Part shown: positions 1 through 8,471 of the stretch, one piece after another | Layout of the letters: each line of letters opens with the position of its first letter | Numbering within the stretch: position 1 is the first letter of the stretch | DNA from: Chloracidobacterium sp. | GTDB taxonomy: Bacteria; Acidobacteriota; Blastocatellia; Pyrinomonadales; Pyrinomonadaceae | Direction of reading: 5' to 3' | Length of the DNA stretch: 64,000 nucleotides | NCBI GenBank assembly: GCA_016711345.1 | Contig: JADJTD010000001.1 | Location: forward strand, 2,852,001-2,916,000 | Made by a program: the position numbers and the translations under genes | The notes under the pieces: model-generated | Told to the model about the DNA's origin: nothing | The model's database searches: none | The model's input: only the letters and a program-made list of their open reading frames with translations

Positions 1-1313
1 ATCGACTCGTCGCTGCCATAAGTAATACCGAGCCGCAGGCACAGATCGGCAAAACCCATAATTCCGAGGCCGACCGGTCGCGTTCGTTTTACAACATCAT
101 CTATCTCAGGAAGTGGAAAATAGCCTGCATCAACGACGTTATCGAGAAACTGCGTACAGAGTTGAGTAGCACTAGCGAGACGTTCCCATTCGATTTCGCT
201 GGTCGTTTTGTCGAAAAACTTTGCGACATCGATCGAACCAAGGTTGCAGGAATTGTTAAAGTGCAATTGCTGCTCCCCGCACGGATTGCACGCATAAATC
301 GGCCCCATTGACGCCATCATGTGATTGTGGCGATTTACCTCGTCGATAAAGATGATTCCAGGCTCTGCATATTTATGAGCCGAAGCAATAATGCGGTTCC
401 AAATATCGGGAGCATAAACCATGCCAGCCATCGGAGGCTCTTCAGCAGTGCAGTCGCTGAGGTCTGCAGTTTCAAAAGCGAGTCTGTCGGCAAAGGTAAC
501 AGTCTTGCCATCAGGCCGCCGGTATACGACATAGTCAGCACCGGTCAAAGAATCGAATATCGGCTGCTGCCACGGTTCACCGTTGAATTCGGTTTGGAAC
601 CAAGTGCCGCTGTCGACGGCGTCCATAAAAAGATCTATCACCGTCACTGAAATGTTAAAATTTGTCAGGCTCGTCTGATCGTTTTTGGCGTGGATGAATC
701 GCAGAATATCAGGATGTGACACGCTCAAAATGCCCATATTCGCACCGCGCCGCACACCGCCTTGCTTTACGACCTCAGTCGTCTGATTGACGATATTCAT
801 AAAGCTGACCGGGCCGGAAGCAACGCCGCGAGTCGAATTGACCATAGAACCAGCGGGTCGCACAAATTCATAAGTCATGCCGGTGCCGCCGCCGGTTTGA
901 TGAATTATAGCTACATGCTGAGCATGTTCCATGATCCCTTCGATCGAGTCGGGAACATTTAGTACAAAGCAGGCCGCGAGCTGGCCTTTTGGCTTTCCGG
1001 CATTGACCAGACAAGGCGTGTTTGGGATAAATTCACGCGCAAGCATGACGGCTGTCATGTCGTTGTAAAAGAATTTTTGCTTAACAGGATCGGTCTCCGC
1101 TTTGGACACATGGCCGACTACACGGTTGACGATGTCGGCCCATGCCTCGATGGGCTCGCCATTTTCGTCTCTTAGAGAATAGCGTTTGCTGATGACCTTC
1201 TGAGCGTTGAGGCCGAGCGGAGCGATATTACGTGCGGATGCTGTTCCGGCACCGTTACCTACGCTATTTTTTTTGCGTAAACCATCTTTAGCCGACTCAA
1301 AAACTGTGCTCAT
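1..1313 (-). CDS. nrdJ: Adenosylcobalamin-dependent (class II) ribonucleoside-diphosphate reductase, 3' part cut by window edge
   Basis: I translated the minus strand from the ATG at 1313-1311; it stays open to base 1, so about 437 N-terminal residues are present and the C-terminus lies outside the window. The enzyme reduces ribonucleotides to deoxyribonucleotides in the cytoplasm, using B12 to make a thiyl radical. The Asn-x-Cys-x-Glu catalytic triad is visible as NPCGE with Cys at about residue 345, after an NTPCLVNAG segment carrying an expected redox cysteine. The stretches HQTGGGTGMTYEFVRP and GVRRGANMGIL are typical of class II enzymes. It is transcribed away from its neighbour at 1579. 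Two NrdR-box-like sequences lie upstream (1437-1481). Family assignment is secure; completeness cannot be judged. Confidence 0.93.
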   Translation of the reverse strand, partial: MSTVFESAKDGLRKKNSVGNGAGTASARNIAPLGLNAQKVISKRYSLRDENGEPIEAWADIVNRVVGHVSKAETDPVKQKFFYNDMTAVMLAREFIPNTPCLVNAGKPKGQLAACFVLNVPDSIEGIMEHAQHVAIIHQTGGGTGMTYEFVRPAGSMVNSTRGVASGPVSFMNIVNQTTEVVKQGGVRRGANMGILSVSHPDILRFIHAKNDQTSLTNFNISVTVIDLFMDAVDSGTWFQTEFNGEPWQQPIFDSLTGADYVVYRRPDGKTVTFADRLAFETADLSDCTAEEPPMAGMVYAPDIWNRIIASAHKYAEPGIIFIDEVNRHNHMMASMGPIYACNPCGEQQLHFNNSCNLGSIDVAKFFDKTTSEIEWERLASATQLCTQFLDNVVDAGYFPLPEIDDVVKRTRPVGLGIMGFADLCLRLGITYGSDES

Positions 1314-1436
1314 ACAAACTCCCAAAAGTATTGAAGATTAATTTTCTTGTAACACTATTTTAACACATTTTGAAGCTGAATCGAGGGGCTTGAGAACGGG
1401 AATGAAAATCGTCCTCGGTAAGCCTAATCGTAACTG

Positions 1437-1481
1437 ACTTAACTTATTGTGTCAACAAAAATCTTACACAATATCTTGGGC
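1437..1481 (-). promoter_or_regulatory. Possible tandem NrdR boxes upstream of nrdJ
   Basis: Two 16-bp segments resemble the NrdR box ACACWATATATWGTGT. One at 1437-1452 ends in TTATTGTGT and matches about 12/16. One at 1466-1481 begins ACACAATATCTTG and matches about 13/16. Their starts are 29 bp apart, close to the three-turn spacing usual for paired NrdR boxes, and they sit 124-168 bp upstream of nrdJ. NrdR represses ribonucleotide reductase genes in many bacteria. The call rests on a comparison by eye. Confidence 0.4.
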
Positions 1482-1578
1482 TAAGACTCTTATTTGCAAC
1501 AACAGAGGGGGTAAGGTGAAGTTGTTGTTTAGATTATGAGATGGGCGTCGTGGGGTTTGTTTTTGTTCAAGTGACACT

Positions 1579-2061
1579 TCAGGTTTCGCGGTTGATTGTG
1601 CCGTATGCACCTCGGAAGTAAACGAGCGGATCGCCGTCACGGACCGTCACATTTTCAACCTGTCCGACAAAGATCGAATGGTCGCCGCCGTGATAGGAGA
1701 AGGTCAGACGGCACTCGAGGCTCGCCAAAGCATCTTTCAATACAGGAATGCCTTCGATGCCGGGGTAAAACTCGACATCTTCGAATTTATCCTCAAATGG
1801 AGCCGCGAATCTTTCTGATGCATCTGCTTGTGAATCGCGAAGAATGTTTACAACAAAAACGCCCGACTCTTCAAAGGCATAATGGCTAACCGTCGATTTT
1901 TCGATGCAGATCAGCACCATCGGCGGATCGAGCGAAACCGAACAAAAAGCCGAGACCGTTATTCCATGCAGTTTGCCTGCCGCATCTTTTGTCGAAACTA
2001 CGGTGACGCCGCTCGCAAATCGCGAGAGTGCATTTCTGAAATCGTCTTGTGAAATTGGCAT
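1579..2061 (-). CDS. Flavin reductase-like, FMN-binding domain protein
   Basis: A 160-residue protein of the flavin reductase (RutF/HpaC-like) family, which binds FMN in a split-barrel fold and commonly supplies reduced flavin to a partner monooxygenase. The family pattern is clear: an N-terminal FRNALSRFASGVTVVST segment, then GITVSAFCSVSLDPPMVLICI, and HSIFVGQVENV followed by PLVYFRGAYG near the C-terminus. The length fits a single-domain reductase. It is divergent from the prenyl synthase at 2193, and its ATG at 2061 lies two bases from a dispersed palindrome. No monooxygenase partner is nearby, so the physiological role is open. Confidence 0.88.
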   Translation of the reverse strand: MPISQDDFRNALSRFASGVTVVSTKDAAGKLHGITVSAFCSVSLDPPMVLICIEKSTVSHYAFEESGVFVVNILRDSQADASERFAAPFEDKFEDVEFYPGIEGIPVLKDALASLECRLTFSYHGGDHSIFVGQVENVTVRDGDPLVYFRGAYGTINRET

Positions 2062-2062
2062 A

Positions 2063-2134
2063 TGTCAGAAGCCTGCACGTAAGTAAGGGCGCGTCGATCC
2101 GCAAGAGCCCTTACTTACGAGCGGGCTACTGACA
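2063..2134. repeat. Dispersed palindromic element, copy 1
   Basis: The left arm (2063-2090) runs TGTCAGAAGCCTGCACGTAA on into GTAAGGGC. The right arm (2107-2134) is nearly its inverse, ending GGGCTACTGACA. Related copies lie at 7436-7505, 43878-43928, 46088-46171 and 55783-55846. This copy fills the divergent interval between the flavin reductase and the prenyl synthase. Confidence 0.85.
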
Positions 2135-2192
2135 GCATATCGCAAAAACACGGCTTTGATAATTGGCCGCGAATAATTGATAATTTTCCGCG

Positions 2193-3080
2193 ATGGCCGA
2201 ACTTACAGAGTTTATCGATACAGTCCGCCGCCTTACGGACGCAAAGCTCGAAGAGATCGTTCCGCGATCTGATGTCGAACCGATCCGCCTGCACGAAGCG
2301 ATTCGCTGGAGCCTTTTCGCGGGCGGCAAACGCATCCGGCCTGCTATCCTTTTTGCAGTTGGGCAGACGTTCAATGCCGCGTTCGACAATATTTCTGCAA
2401 CGGCTGCGGCGGTCGAGATGATACACACATATTCGCTCATCCACGACGATCTGCCTGCGATGGATGACGACGACATGCGTCGAGGTAAGGCGACGTGCCA
2501 CAAAAAATTTGGCGAGGCAACGGCGATACTCGCTGGCGACGTTTTGCAGACACTGGCATTTAAAGCGATCGCTGATGATGAGAGGTTGCCGGCTGATACT
2601 CGCATAAAACTCATCTCAATGATCGCCGCCGCCGCCGGAACTCCTTCTGGAATGGTTGCGGGCCAGCAGCTCGATCTCGATGCCGAAGGCAAAACACTTA
2701 GCATCGCCGAGATTGAGCAGATACATCGCGGAAAGACTGGAGCGATGATCTCAGCCTCGGCTTTAGCCGGCGCGATCATCGGAAATGCGTCACCAAACGA
2801 ACTATTCGCCATCGAAAACTACGCTTCGAATCTGGGTTTGTTGTTCCAGATCACAGACGACCTGCTCGATATAACGCAGGCGAGCGAAACGCTTGGCAAA
2901 ACCGCCGGTAAAGACGTCACCGCCGAAAAAGCTACTTACCCTAGCCATTTCGGCATCGAAAAAACGCGAGAAATGGCAAATCAAATCCATCAGCAAGCCT
3001 GTGACGCTCTTTCCTCGATAAGCCATAATACCGAGCTGCTCCACCAACTCGCCGATCTGATCCTAAATCGGACGCGATAA
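2193..3080 (+). CDS. ispA: Polyprenyl (farnesyl/geranylgeranyl-type) diphosphate synthase
   Basis: A 295-residue short-chain trans-prenyl diphosphate synthase that condenses isopentenyl diphosphate with allylic diphosphates in the cytoplasm. The first aspartate-rich motif is DDLPAMDDDD (about residues 85-94), followed by RRG. The second is DDLLD (about 222-226). GGKRIRP near residue 45 binds the homoallylic substrate. Length and motifs fit IspA-type farnesyl or geranylgeranyl synthases; product chain length cannot be read from the sequence with certainty. It lies 44 bp before the exosortase gene. Polyprenyl phosphates carry sugars in EPS assembly, but a functional link to the island is only inference. 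Confidence 0.9.
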   Translation: MAELTEFIDTVRRLTDAKLEEIVPRSDVEPIRLHEAIRWSLFAGGKRIRPAILFAVGQTFNAAFDNISATAAAVEMIHTYSLIHDDLPAMDDDDMRRGKATCHKKFGEATAILAGDVLQTLAFKAIADDERLPADTRIKLISMIAAAAGTPSGMVAGQQLDLDAEGKTLSIAEIEQIHRGKTGAMISASALAGAIIGNASPNELFAIENYASNLGLLFQITDDLLDITQASETLGKTAGKDVTAEKATYPSHFGIEKTREMANQIHQQACDALSSISHNTELLHQLADLILNRTR

Positions 3081-3124
3081 GGCGGAAAACCAACCTTATT
3101 AGACGTTTCACTCGCTCTTAGCGT

Positions 3125-4714
3125 ATGAGCGAACTGTCGCATAACAAAAACAACCATCTTATCAATGCTGCGGCCATTGCGGCTGCCTTTGTGTTTTTGT
3201 ACGCAACCGTCGTCGCCAAACTCGCTCGCGATTGGTGGTCGGATGAGAATTATTCACACGGCTTGCTCGTTCCGGTTGTCATTGGCTTCATTCTTTGGAA
3301 GGAATGGCCCGCTCTCAAACATGCCGCACAAAGCGGTCTCGTTTGGCTCGGCGGTGTGACAGGCATATTGGCAATTTTGCTGCTGTTTGCCGGTACACTC
3401 GGAGCCGAGCTTTTCACCACACGTATCTCGCTCGTCCTGATGCTTGCCGCGATAGTCGTTTATCTCTACGGCACAAAAATACTATCGCTTTTGGCTGTGC
3501 CGTTTGCTCTCCTGCTTCTCGCTATACCGATACCGCAGATCATCTTTAACCGCATCGCGTTTCCGCTTCAGATATGGGCGTCGCAGATGGCGGTTTGGGG
3601 CATCAGGCTGTTCGAAGTCCCGACGCTTAGGAACGGCAATGTCATCGACATTCTGCCTCGCGGATCTACACAAACGATCTCGCTCGAGGTCGTCGAAGCC
3701 TGCAGCGGAATTCGCTCACTGATGACGCTCGTAACGCTTGCTTTGATACTCGCGTATTTCACCCGCAACGCGGAAAATATCAGCGGCAAACTTTCTGCTG
3801 CGGACTTTTGGCGTGCAAGTTTGCTGATGATCGCCGCCGTGCCGATCGCCGTTCTCACAAATGCCGCGCGAGTTAGTTCGACCGGCGTTCTGACCTACTA
3901 TTACGGCAAACAAGCATCCGAAGGCGTCTGGCACGAAGCGTCCGGTTGGTTAGTTTACGTCGCCGCTCTGGCGTTGCTCCTAGCAGCAAACTATCTCTTA
4001 CAAAAAATATTCAACGACCGTTCATCAGCACCGACTGATAACGATTTTCAGATCCGCAATCCGCAATCCGCAATCCGCAATCGAACGGTGTTGCCACTAA
4101 TCACCGGTCTTGTTCTGAGCGGCCTGTTCATCAACTGGTTCGCGGCCCGCAGTGAGACCGAGATCGTCCGACGCCCTCTTGCGGAAGTTCCGGCAACTCT
4201 AGGTGACTGGCGGCAAAAGGGAAGCGAGATCACATTTGACGAGTCGGTCGAGAGCGTTCTCCGGGCGACTGACTACACGATGCGCGAATATACGTTGCCA
4301 AACGGACGCATCGCCAATATCTACGTCGGATATTACGCATCTCAGCGTTCGGGATCGACATATCACAGCCCGCAAAACTGCCTGCCCGGAGCCGGTTGGG
4401 TGATGAAAGACCCTCAGCGCATCAATATCACGACCGCCGACGGCCGCACCTTCGAGGCAAACCGCTACACCATCCAAAACGGCATCTACAACGAAGTGAT
4501 GATCTATTGGTATCAAGGCCGAGGCCGCACCGAAGCCAGCGAATACCGAGACAAGGTCAACACCGTCCTCGACAGCATCACACGCCGCCGCAGCGACGGC
4601 TCTATCGTCCGCGTAATGACCAGCGTCGGAACCGATGAAACAGCCGCCGTCCAAGCCGCCACCGACCTCTCCGCCCGCCTCGCCGAGAACCTGACACAGT
4701 TCGTACCCGAATGA
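3125..4714 (+). CDS. Exosortase fused to a C-terminal EpsI domain
   Basis: A 529-residue multi-pass membrane protein. Residues 1-295 form the exosortase (archaeosortase/exosortase transpeptidase) domain, with catalytic Cys193 in VEACSGIRSL, Arg249 in TNAARV and His270 in VWHEASGW. Residues about 322-529 form an EpsI (DUF3485-like) domain after one more membrane segment, with HSPQNCLPGAGW at about 414-425. Exosortases cleave and anchor secreted proteins bearing a C-terminal Pro-Glu motif plus helix, and their genes usually sit beside EPS clusters, as here. The linker between domains (residues 309-320) is encoded by a heptanucleotide array. Separate and fused EpsI versions are both known in this family. 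Confidence 0.93.
   Translation: MSELSHNKNNHLINAAAIAAAFVFLYATVVAKLARDWWSDENYSHGLLVPVVIGFILWKEWPALKHAAQSGLVWLGGVTGILAILLLFAGTLGAELFTTRISLVLMLAAIVVYLYGTKILSLLAVPFALLLLAIPIPQIIFNRIAFPLQIWASQMAVWGIRLFEVPTLRNGNVIDILPRGSTQTISLEVVEACSGIRSLMTLVTLALILAYFTRNAENISGKLSAADFWRASLLMIAAVPIAVLTNAARVSSTGVLTYYYGKQASEGVWHEASGWLVYVAALALLLAANYLLQKIFNDRSSAPTDNDFQIRNPQSAIRNRTVLPLITGLVLSGLFINWFAARSETEIVRRPLAEVPATLGDWRQKGSEITFDESVESVLRATDYTMREYTLPNGRIANIYVGYYASQRSGSTYHSPQNCLPGAGWVMKDPQRINITTADGRTFEANRYTIQNGIYNEVMIYWYQGRGRTEASEYRDKVNTVLDSITRRRSDGSIVRVMTSVGTDETAAVQAATDLSARLAENLTQFVPE
4052..4079 (+). repeat. Four perfect ATCCGCA heptamers inside the exosortase gene
   Basis: Four tandem ATCCGCA units followed by a partial ATC. 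They encode the linker QIRNPQSAIRNR between the exosortase and EpsI domains. Similar heptamers occur in non-coding DNA at 42735-42857 and 58957-59034, and a degenerate set inside the gene at 54201-54228. Because the unit is not a multiple of three, gain or loss of one unit would shift the frame. Confidence 0.9.
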
Positions 4715-4963
4715 TCCGCCGTTCTTAGAGTTTCGCAATAGACGGTTTAGGGTGGATATATCGTGTGCTACTAATAACGGAAATCTAGTGTGCTGCCTAC
4801 TGTAATTGATGATTTTGCTTGCAATAAGCGGATTTCAGGAGCATACTGATTGCGAATTTACCTTTTCAGGCCAATCTTCTTTTTGCGTTGTAGCTGATCT
4901 ACCGAGGTTCGTCTGACTGGCGTGAATTGTGTATTCCGACAACCCACAAAAAGGAGCTATGCT

Positions 4964-7426
4964 ATGCCTAACGCATCATCGTCGCGTATTTTCGTTATTA
5001 CATTAATATTTTGTGCCTTCGCGGCCATCGCCGTGAGCGCCGATTGGGGCAGCGGATTTGGTTTTTTATCGTCTGCTGCGCCGAATGACATTGCCCCATA
5101 CATCGAAGAAAGTGACGCGGCCGCCGAACCGCGTGCGATGACCACTCCGTTGAATGCGATAACGACGTTCGACGCGGCGCTGATAGTAAGACACGTCGTC
5201 GCGCTGCCTCCGGCTCTGATCGCTAACCAGTTGACGGCGGCAAGGGTAAACGGGCAGACCCAAGTTTCATCTTTTGATGCCTCACGGGTAGCGAATTACG
5301 TCGTCAACAGTGGTAACACCGGAAGTACTGGAACGACTGTGCCGCCTGGGTTGCTTATGGGTGATGTTTCCGGAGCGGGGCCGCATTACGACGGTCAGCC
5401 GGGTGCCGTTGCCGTTTCGCTTCCGACTATGAATGCAGGCGGAACGGCTATCGTTCCCGTCACGGTTGGAGATCTGACAGGTCTTGGCGCGATCTCTTTC
5501 GAGTTTCAGGTCACATTCGATCCTGCGGTTTTGCAGCCGATGACACAACCGGTCAACACATCTGGAACATTAACCGGCGATGGGTCGTGGAATGTCTTTC
5601 GGAATGCCAGCAATCCGGGACAGTTAATAGTCTCAGGATTCTCTACCAACCCTTTGACCGGTTCAGGGACGCTGATTGATCTGCGGTTCGATGTCATTGG
5701 AGCTCCGGGCCAGTCAACAGCGTTGACATTTGAGGATTACACCGATCCGAGCGGCAGGACGCATCAGAGTTTTCTTTTCAACGAAGGAACACCGTCAACA
5801 GGGACGATGACTGGCGGAACCGTTACGCTTGCAGCGTTCACGCCATCGGGCACGCCTACAAGTACCCGAACGCCGACGAACACGGCGACGCCTACCTCAA
5901 CAGCAACGGCCACAGCGACCGGAACCCTGTCACCAACAAATACCGCGACTGCAACTGCGACACCGGTCTATCCTTTTGTAACGGTTTCGCTTCCGATCGT
6001 TGCCGCTTTACCCGGCTCAACGATCTCGGTTCCGGTCACGGTTAGCGATACGACGGGATTGGACATCACTTCGTTTGACCTTAATGTTTCGTTCGATCCG
6101 GCTGTTATGACGCCTGCGTCTCCGGCTTTTGACAGTACCGGCACGTTGAGCAGCGGGATGGTTTTATCGGCGGATGCGAACTATCCAGCGTATCTTAAGG
6201 TCTCCGGTGATCTGCCGGTAGGGCCGCCGCCAATAGCGGGAGCGGGAACGCTGGTAAACTTGATCTTCAACATCGTAGGAGCACCTGGCCAAGCTACTGT
6301 TGTGGCTTTTCAAAACTACACTCCGGGTCCGGGAACGCTCTTTCACGCCTTTCGCTTCAATAACTTGAATGGCGGTCCGGTTCCGTTGACAACAAACGGC
6401 AGCGTTACGATCGCGGCGAATTCAACGCCAACGCCAACATATACCGGAACGCCTCTGGCGACCGCGACCGCGACGCCGGTTGCTTCGCCCGTGGTCAGCG
6501 GAGCGATCCGCTATGACAATGTTCTTATCGCACCGTTTACGCGTCCTGTATCAAACGTAACGATGAGTGCTGCCGGGCCGGTGCCGGTTTCCGAATTGAC
6601 CGATGCTTTTGGCAACTATGAACTCGACGGGTTTGGCTTTGGCCTGTACACTATAACGCCTTCAAAAGCAGCCGGTAGTGATCTTCTTGGAGCGATCACC
6701 GCCTATGATTCAGGCTTGATCGCCCAGAAGGTCGCAGGAATGATCAATCTGACCGTCAGACAGCGATTTGTTGCCGATGTCAGCATGAGCGGCACAGTAT
6801 CTTCGTTTGACGCCGCAATGATCGCAAATTTTGTTGCCGGGCCGCCCAATCCGCCTCCGGGTGTTGGAACTACGGGAATATGGGAGTTTGCTCCATCGAG
6901 CAGAACATATTTTGGATTGGTATCACCAATTGGGAATGAAGACTACAACGCCTATCTGAAAGGCGAAGTTTCCGGAAACTGGAGTGGCGGAGGGCCGACG
7001 CCGGCTAGAGGGCAAAACGGCCCTGAGAGAACAACGGCTGTCACGGCACCTCTCCTTGTTACGCAGACCGGCAAGGAAATCCTGGTTCCGCTCGTCGTTC
7101 GCGGCGTTGCGAACAAAGACATCATCGCCTATGAATTCGATCTTCGTTACGATCCGGCCGTGATCCAGCCCGATTCAGATGCAGTTAAATTGGCCGGAAC
7201 GGTGAGCAGCGGACTTAGTGTTGTTACCAATGCTCACGAACCCGGACTGTTGAGGGTGGTCGTTTACGGAGCGATGCCAATAGACAGTGACGGTGTGCTT
7301 CTGAACCTTAGATTTGTTGCCGTCGGAAAACCGGGAGCCGTCTCGCCCATCTCGTTCGAACGGATAATGTTCAACGAAGGCGAGCCGCGTGTGACTGTTT
7401 CTAACGGAAAGGTCGAGCTGTCCTAA
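4964..7426 (+). CDS. Secreted cohesin/dockerin-type repeat protein
   Basis: I place the start at ATG 4964, where AAGGAG lies 7 bases upstream; the longer GTG frame from 4922 has no such site. The 820-residue product begins with a signal peptide. Next come dockerin-like segments (ITTFDAALIVRHVV, VSSFDASRVANYVV), then three cohesin-like beta-sandwich domains with the FDPAV / RYDPAV pattern. The first two are each followed by a Thr/Pro/Ala-rich linker. Between the second and third lie a beta-sandwich of carboxypeptidase-regulatory type and another dockerin-like pair. The last ~300 residues match those of the giant protein at 46184-51619. No C-terminal PEP-CTERM signal is visible. A cell-surface or matrix role is inferred. 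Confidence 0.8.
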   Translation: MPNASSSRIFVITLIFCAFAAIAVSADWGSGFGFLSSAAPNDIAPYIEESDAAAEPRAMTTPLNAITTFDAALIVRHVVALPPALIANQLTAARVNGQTQVSSFDASRVANYVVNSGNTGSTGTTVPPGLLMGDVSGAGPHYDGQPGAVAVSLPTMNAGGTAIVPVTVGDLTGLGAISFEFQVTFDPAVLQPMTQPVNTSGTLTGDGSWNVFRNASNPGQLIVSGFSTNPLTGSGTLIDLRFDVIGAPGQSTALTFEDYTDPSGRTHQSFLFNEGTPSTGTMTGGTVTLAAFTPSGTPTSTRTPTNTATPTSTATATATGTLSPTNTATATATPVYPFVTVSLPIVAALPGSTISVPVTVSDTTGLDITSFDLNVSFDPAVMTPASPAFDSTGTLSSGMVLSADANYPAYLKVSGDLPVGPPPIAGAGTLVNLIFNIVGAPGQATVVAFQNYTPGPGTLFHAFRFNNLNGGPVPLTTNGSVTIAANSTPTPTYTGTPLATATATPVASPVVSGAIRYDNVLIAPFTRPVSNVTMSAAGPVPVSELTDAFGNYELDGFGFGLYTITPSKAAGSDLLGAITAYDSGLIAQKVAGMINLTVRQRFVADVSMSGTVSSFDAAMIANFVAGPPNPPPGVGTTGIWEFAPSSRTYFGLVSPIGNEDYNAYLKGEVSGNWSGGGPTPARGQNGPERTTAVTAPLLVTQTGKEILVPLVVRGVANKDIIAYEFDLRYDPAVIQPDSDAVKLAGTVSSGLSVVTNAHEPGLLRVVVYGAMPIDSDGVLLNLRFVAVGKPGAVSPISFERIMFNEGEPRVTVSNGKVELS

Positions 7427-7435
7427 AAATATGCG

Positions 7436-7505
7436 AAAGCCCGCACATCAGTTAGGGCGGCACATTCAAGTTGAGTGTTCCGCCCTTACTTACGTGCGGG
7501 CTTTT
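7436..7505. repeat. Dispersed palindromic element, copy 2
   Basis: Left arm AAAGCCCGCACATCAGTTAG plus GGCGG (7436-7460), right arm CCGCCCTTACTTACGTGCGG plus GCTTTT (7480-7505). It lies 10 bp after the cohesin-type gene and ends in a short T-run, so it may also act as its terminator. Confidence 0.85.
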
Positions 7506-7556
7506 GCATTTGCCCGACACTGCCCTGCGGATCGTGATAATTTTCTGACTTGTTCA

Positions 7557-7958
7557 TCAGCTTTTCTTTGACTTTCGACTATGGCCGCGCGGTGCTCTTA
7601 CCGTGTGTCGTAGGCTGAGGACAAGTATTCCTTTTTCTATCTCGGCCATATAAAAGCTGATGGTGTGATCGACGCGTATATCGTGTTTTTTTGCGAATCG
7701 CCGGGCGAAGATAAGGCGGTGACCGGACACGCCGTTCTTTCGAAAGGGAAACGCGTTGGGCATCAGTGGGCTCGCAGGCCTAAGGCCGATCGTTTCTGTT
7801 TCCGGTTCGTATAAAAGCGTGACAGCTTCAGGCGTTTCCATCTGGTCGTAAGTATGGCTGTTCACCAGTATCTGCCCTTTCTGATTTAGGCTCGCATAAA
7901 GCTGGCCTGTTGTGTGCCGGTCCGACGACCCTTCAAATTCTATCCATTTTCTTTCCAT
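7557..7958 (-). CDS. Hypothetical protein, 133 aa
   Basis: I do not recognise this protein. It is 133 residues, soluble, with no signal peptide or membrane segment. It contains KGQILVNSHTYDQM near residue 30, a central GLRPASPLMPNAFPFRK segment, and a basic tail rich in Arg, Ser and Lys. The layout (a short beta-rich chain that reads like a small barrel followed by a basic tail) is compatible with a nucleic-acid or regulator-associated protein, but nothing proves that. It is convergent with the cohesin-type gene. The start at 7958 has no obvious ribosome-binding site. Confidence 0.6.
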   Translation of the reverse strand: MERKWIEFEGSSDRHTTGQLYASLNQKGQILVNSHTYDQMETPEAVTLLYEPETETIGLRPASPLMPNAFPFRKNGVSGHRLIFARRFAKKHDIRVDHTISFYMAEIEKGILVLSLRHTVRAPRGHSRKSKKS

Positions 7959-8471
7959 TTTTTAATCGTAGCGCGAGTTACGATTTGTGTCAAGCGTGGC
8001 ACAAGAAGTTTCCCGCAAAGACGCAAAGAAGAGTTAAACATCACATTCGTTTCCGTATTTACTCACGCATTCGCACAACAAACTCACCAAAACGATCAAA
8101 ACCTTTAGCGGTTTCCAAAGCATTACGCGCTCGTCTAGCTAAGATTTTTTTGATTTTTCCGATGGCTTTTTGAGGGTGTCCGATGGCTTTTTGGGGGGTC
8201 TCCGGTGGCTTTTTGACCCTTTCCGATGGCTTTTTTTAATCAAATCTCTTCAGCCATCGCTGAATACAACCCATTTTTCTGAAAACAACTTTCGATTGAC
8301 TGTATTCCCAAAGTGCCGATGAAGTTCGGTACTTGATTTTAGTTTTTGAAATCTGATTACCAGGCCGATCCCGAGACTTTCCCCTCGGGATCAACCAATT
8401 TTCTCGATCCTGCGAGATCTACCGTCGTCGCCCCGACATTGATCAGTAAGTAAGATCGAAGCGAAAAAGAT
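7959..8471. other. Non-coding interval with tandem array and leader hairpin
   Basis: No convincing gene in this 513-bp stretch. It contains the CCGATGGCTTTTTG array (8158-8235) and, 80 bp before the TPR lipoprotein gene, a perfect 9-bp stem (GATCCCGAG / CTCGGGATC, 8367-8375 and 8384-8392). The stem lacks a following T-run, so it looks more like a leader structure than a terminator. I found no confident -35/-10 pair. Confidence 0.6.
8158..8235 (+). repeat. Array of four TCCGATGGCTTTTTG units, period 21-22 bp
   Basis: Units begin at 8158, 8179, 8201 and 8222; the third reads TCCGGTGGC. Spacers are G-rich (GAGGGTG, GGGGGTC) or ACCCTT. A second, shorter array with the same units and spacers lies at 51889-51943. 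The spacing equals two DNA helical turns. Confidence 0.85.

Noticed and set aside
2126..2812. A 228-codon frame antisense to the prenyl synthase
   Set aside because: The + strand gene has both aspartate-rich motifs; the antisense frame is Ser/Ala/Arg-rich and featureless.
4049..4084. Exosortase gene interrupted by the heptamer array (pseudogene)
   Set aside because: The frame is intact across the array and both domains keep their key residues.
5850..5965. Thr/Pro/Ala repeats in the cohesin-type gene as a DNA minisatellite
   Set aside because: Degenerate at DNA level and in frame; it reads as an extracellular linker, like the four in the giant protein.
8158..8235. Possible CRISPR array
   Set aside because: Units are only about 15 bp, spacers are 6-7 bp and themselves repetitive, and no cas gene is near.
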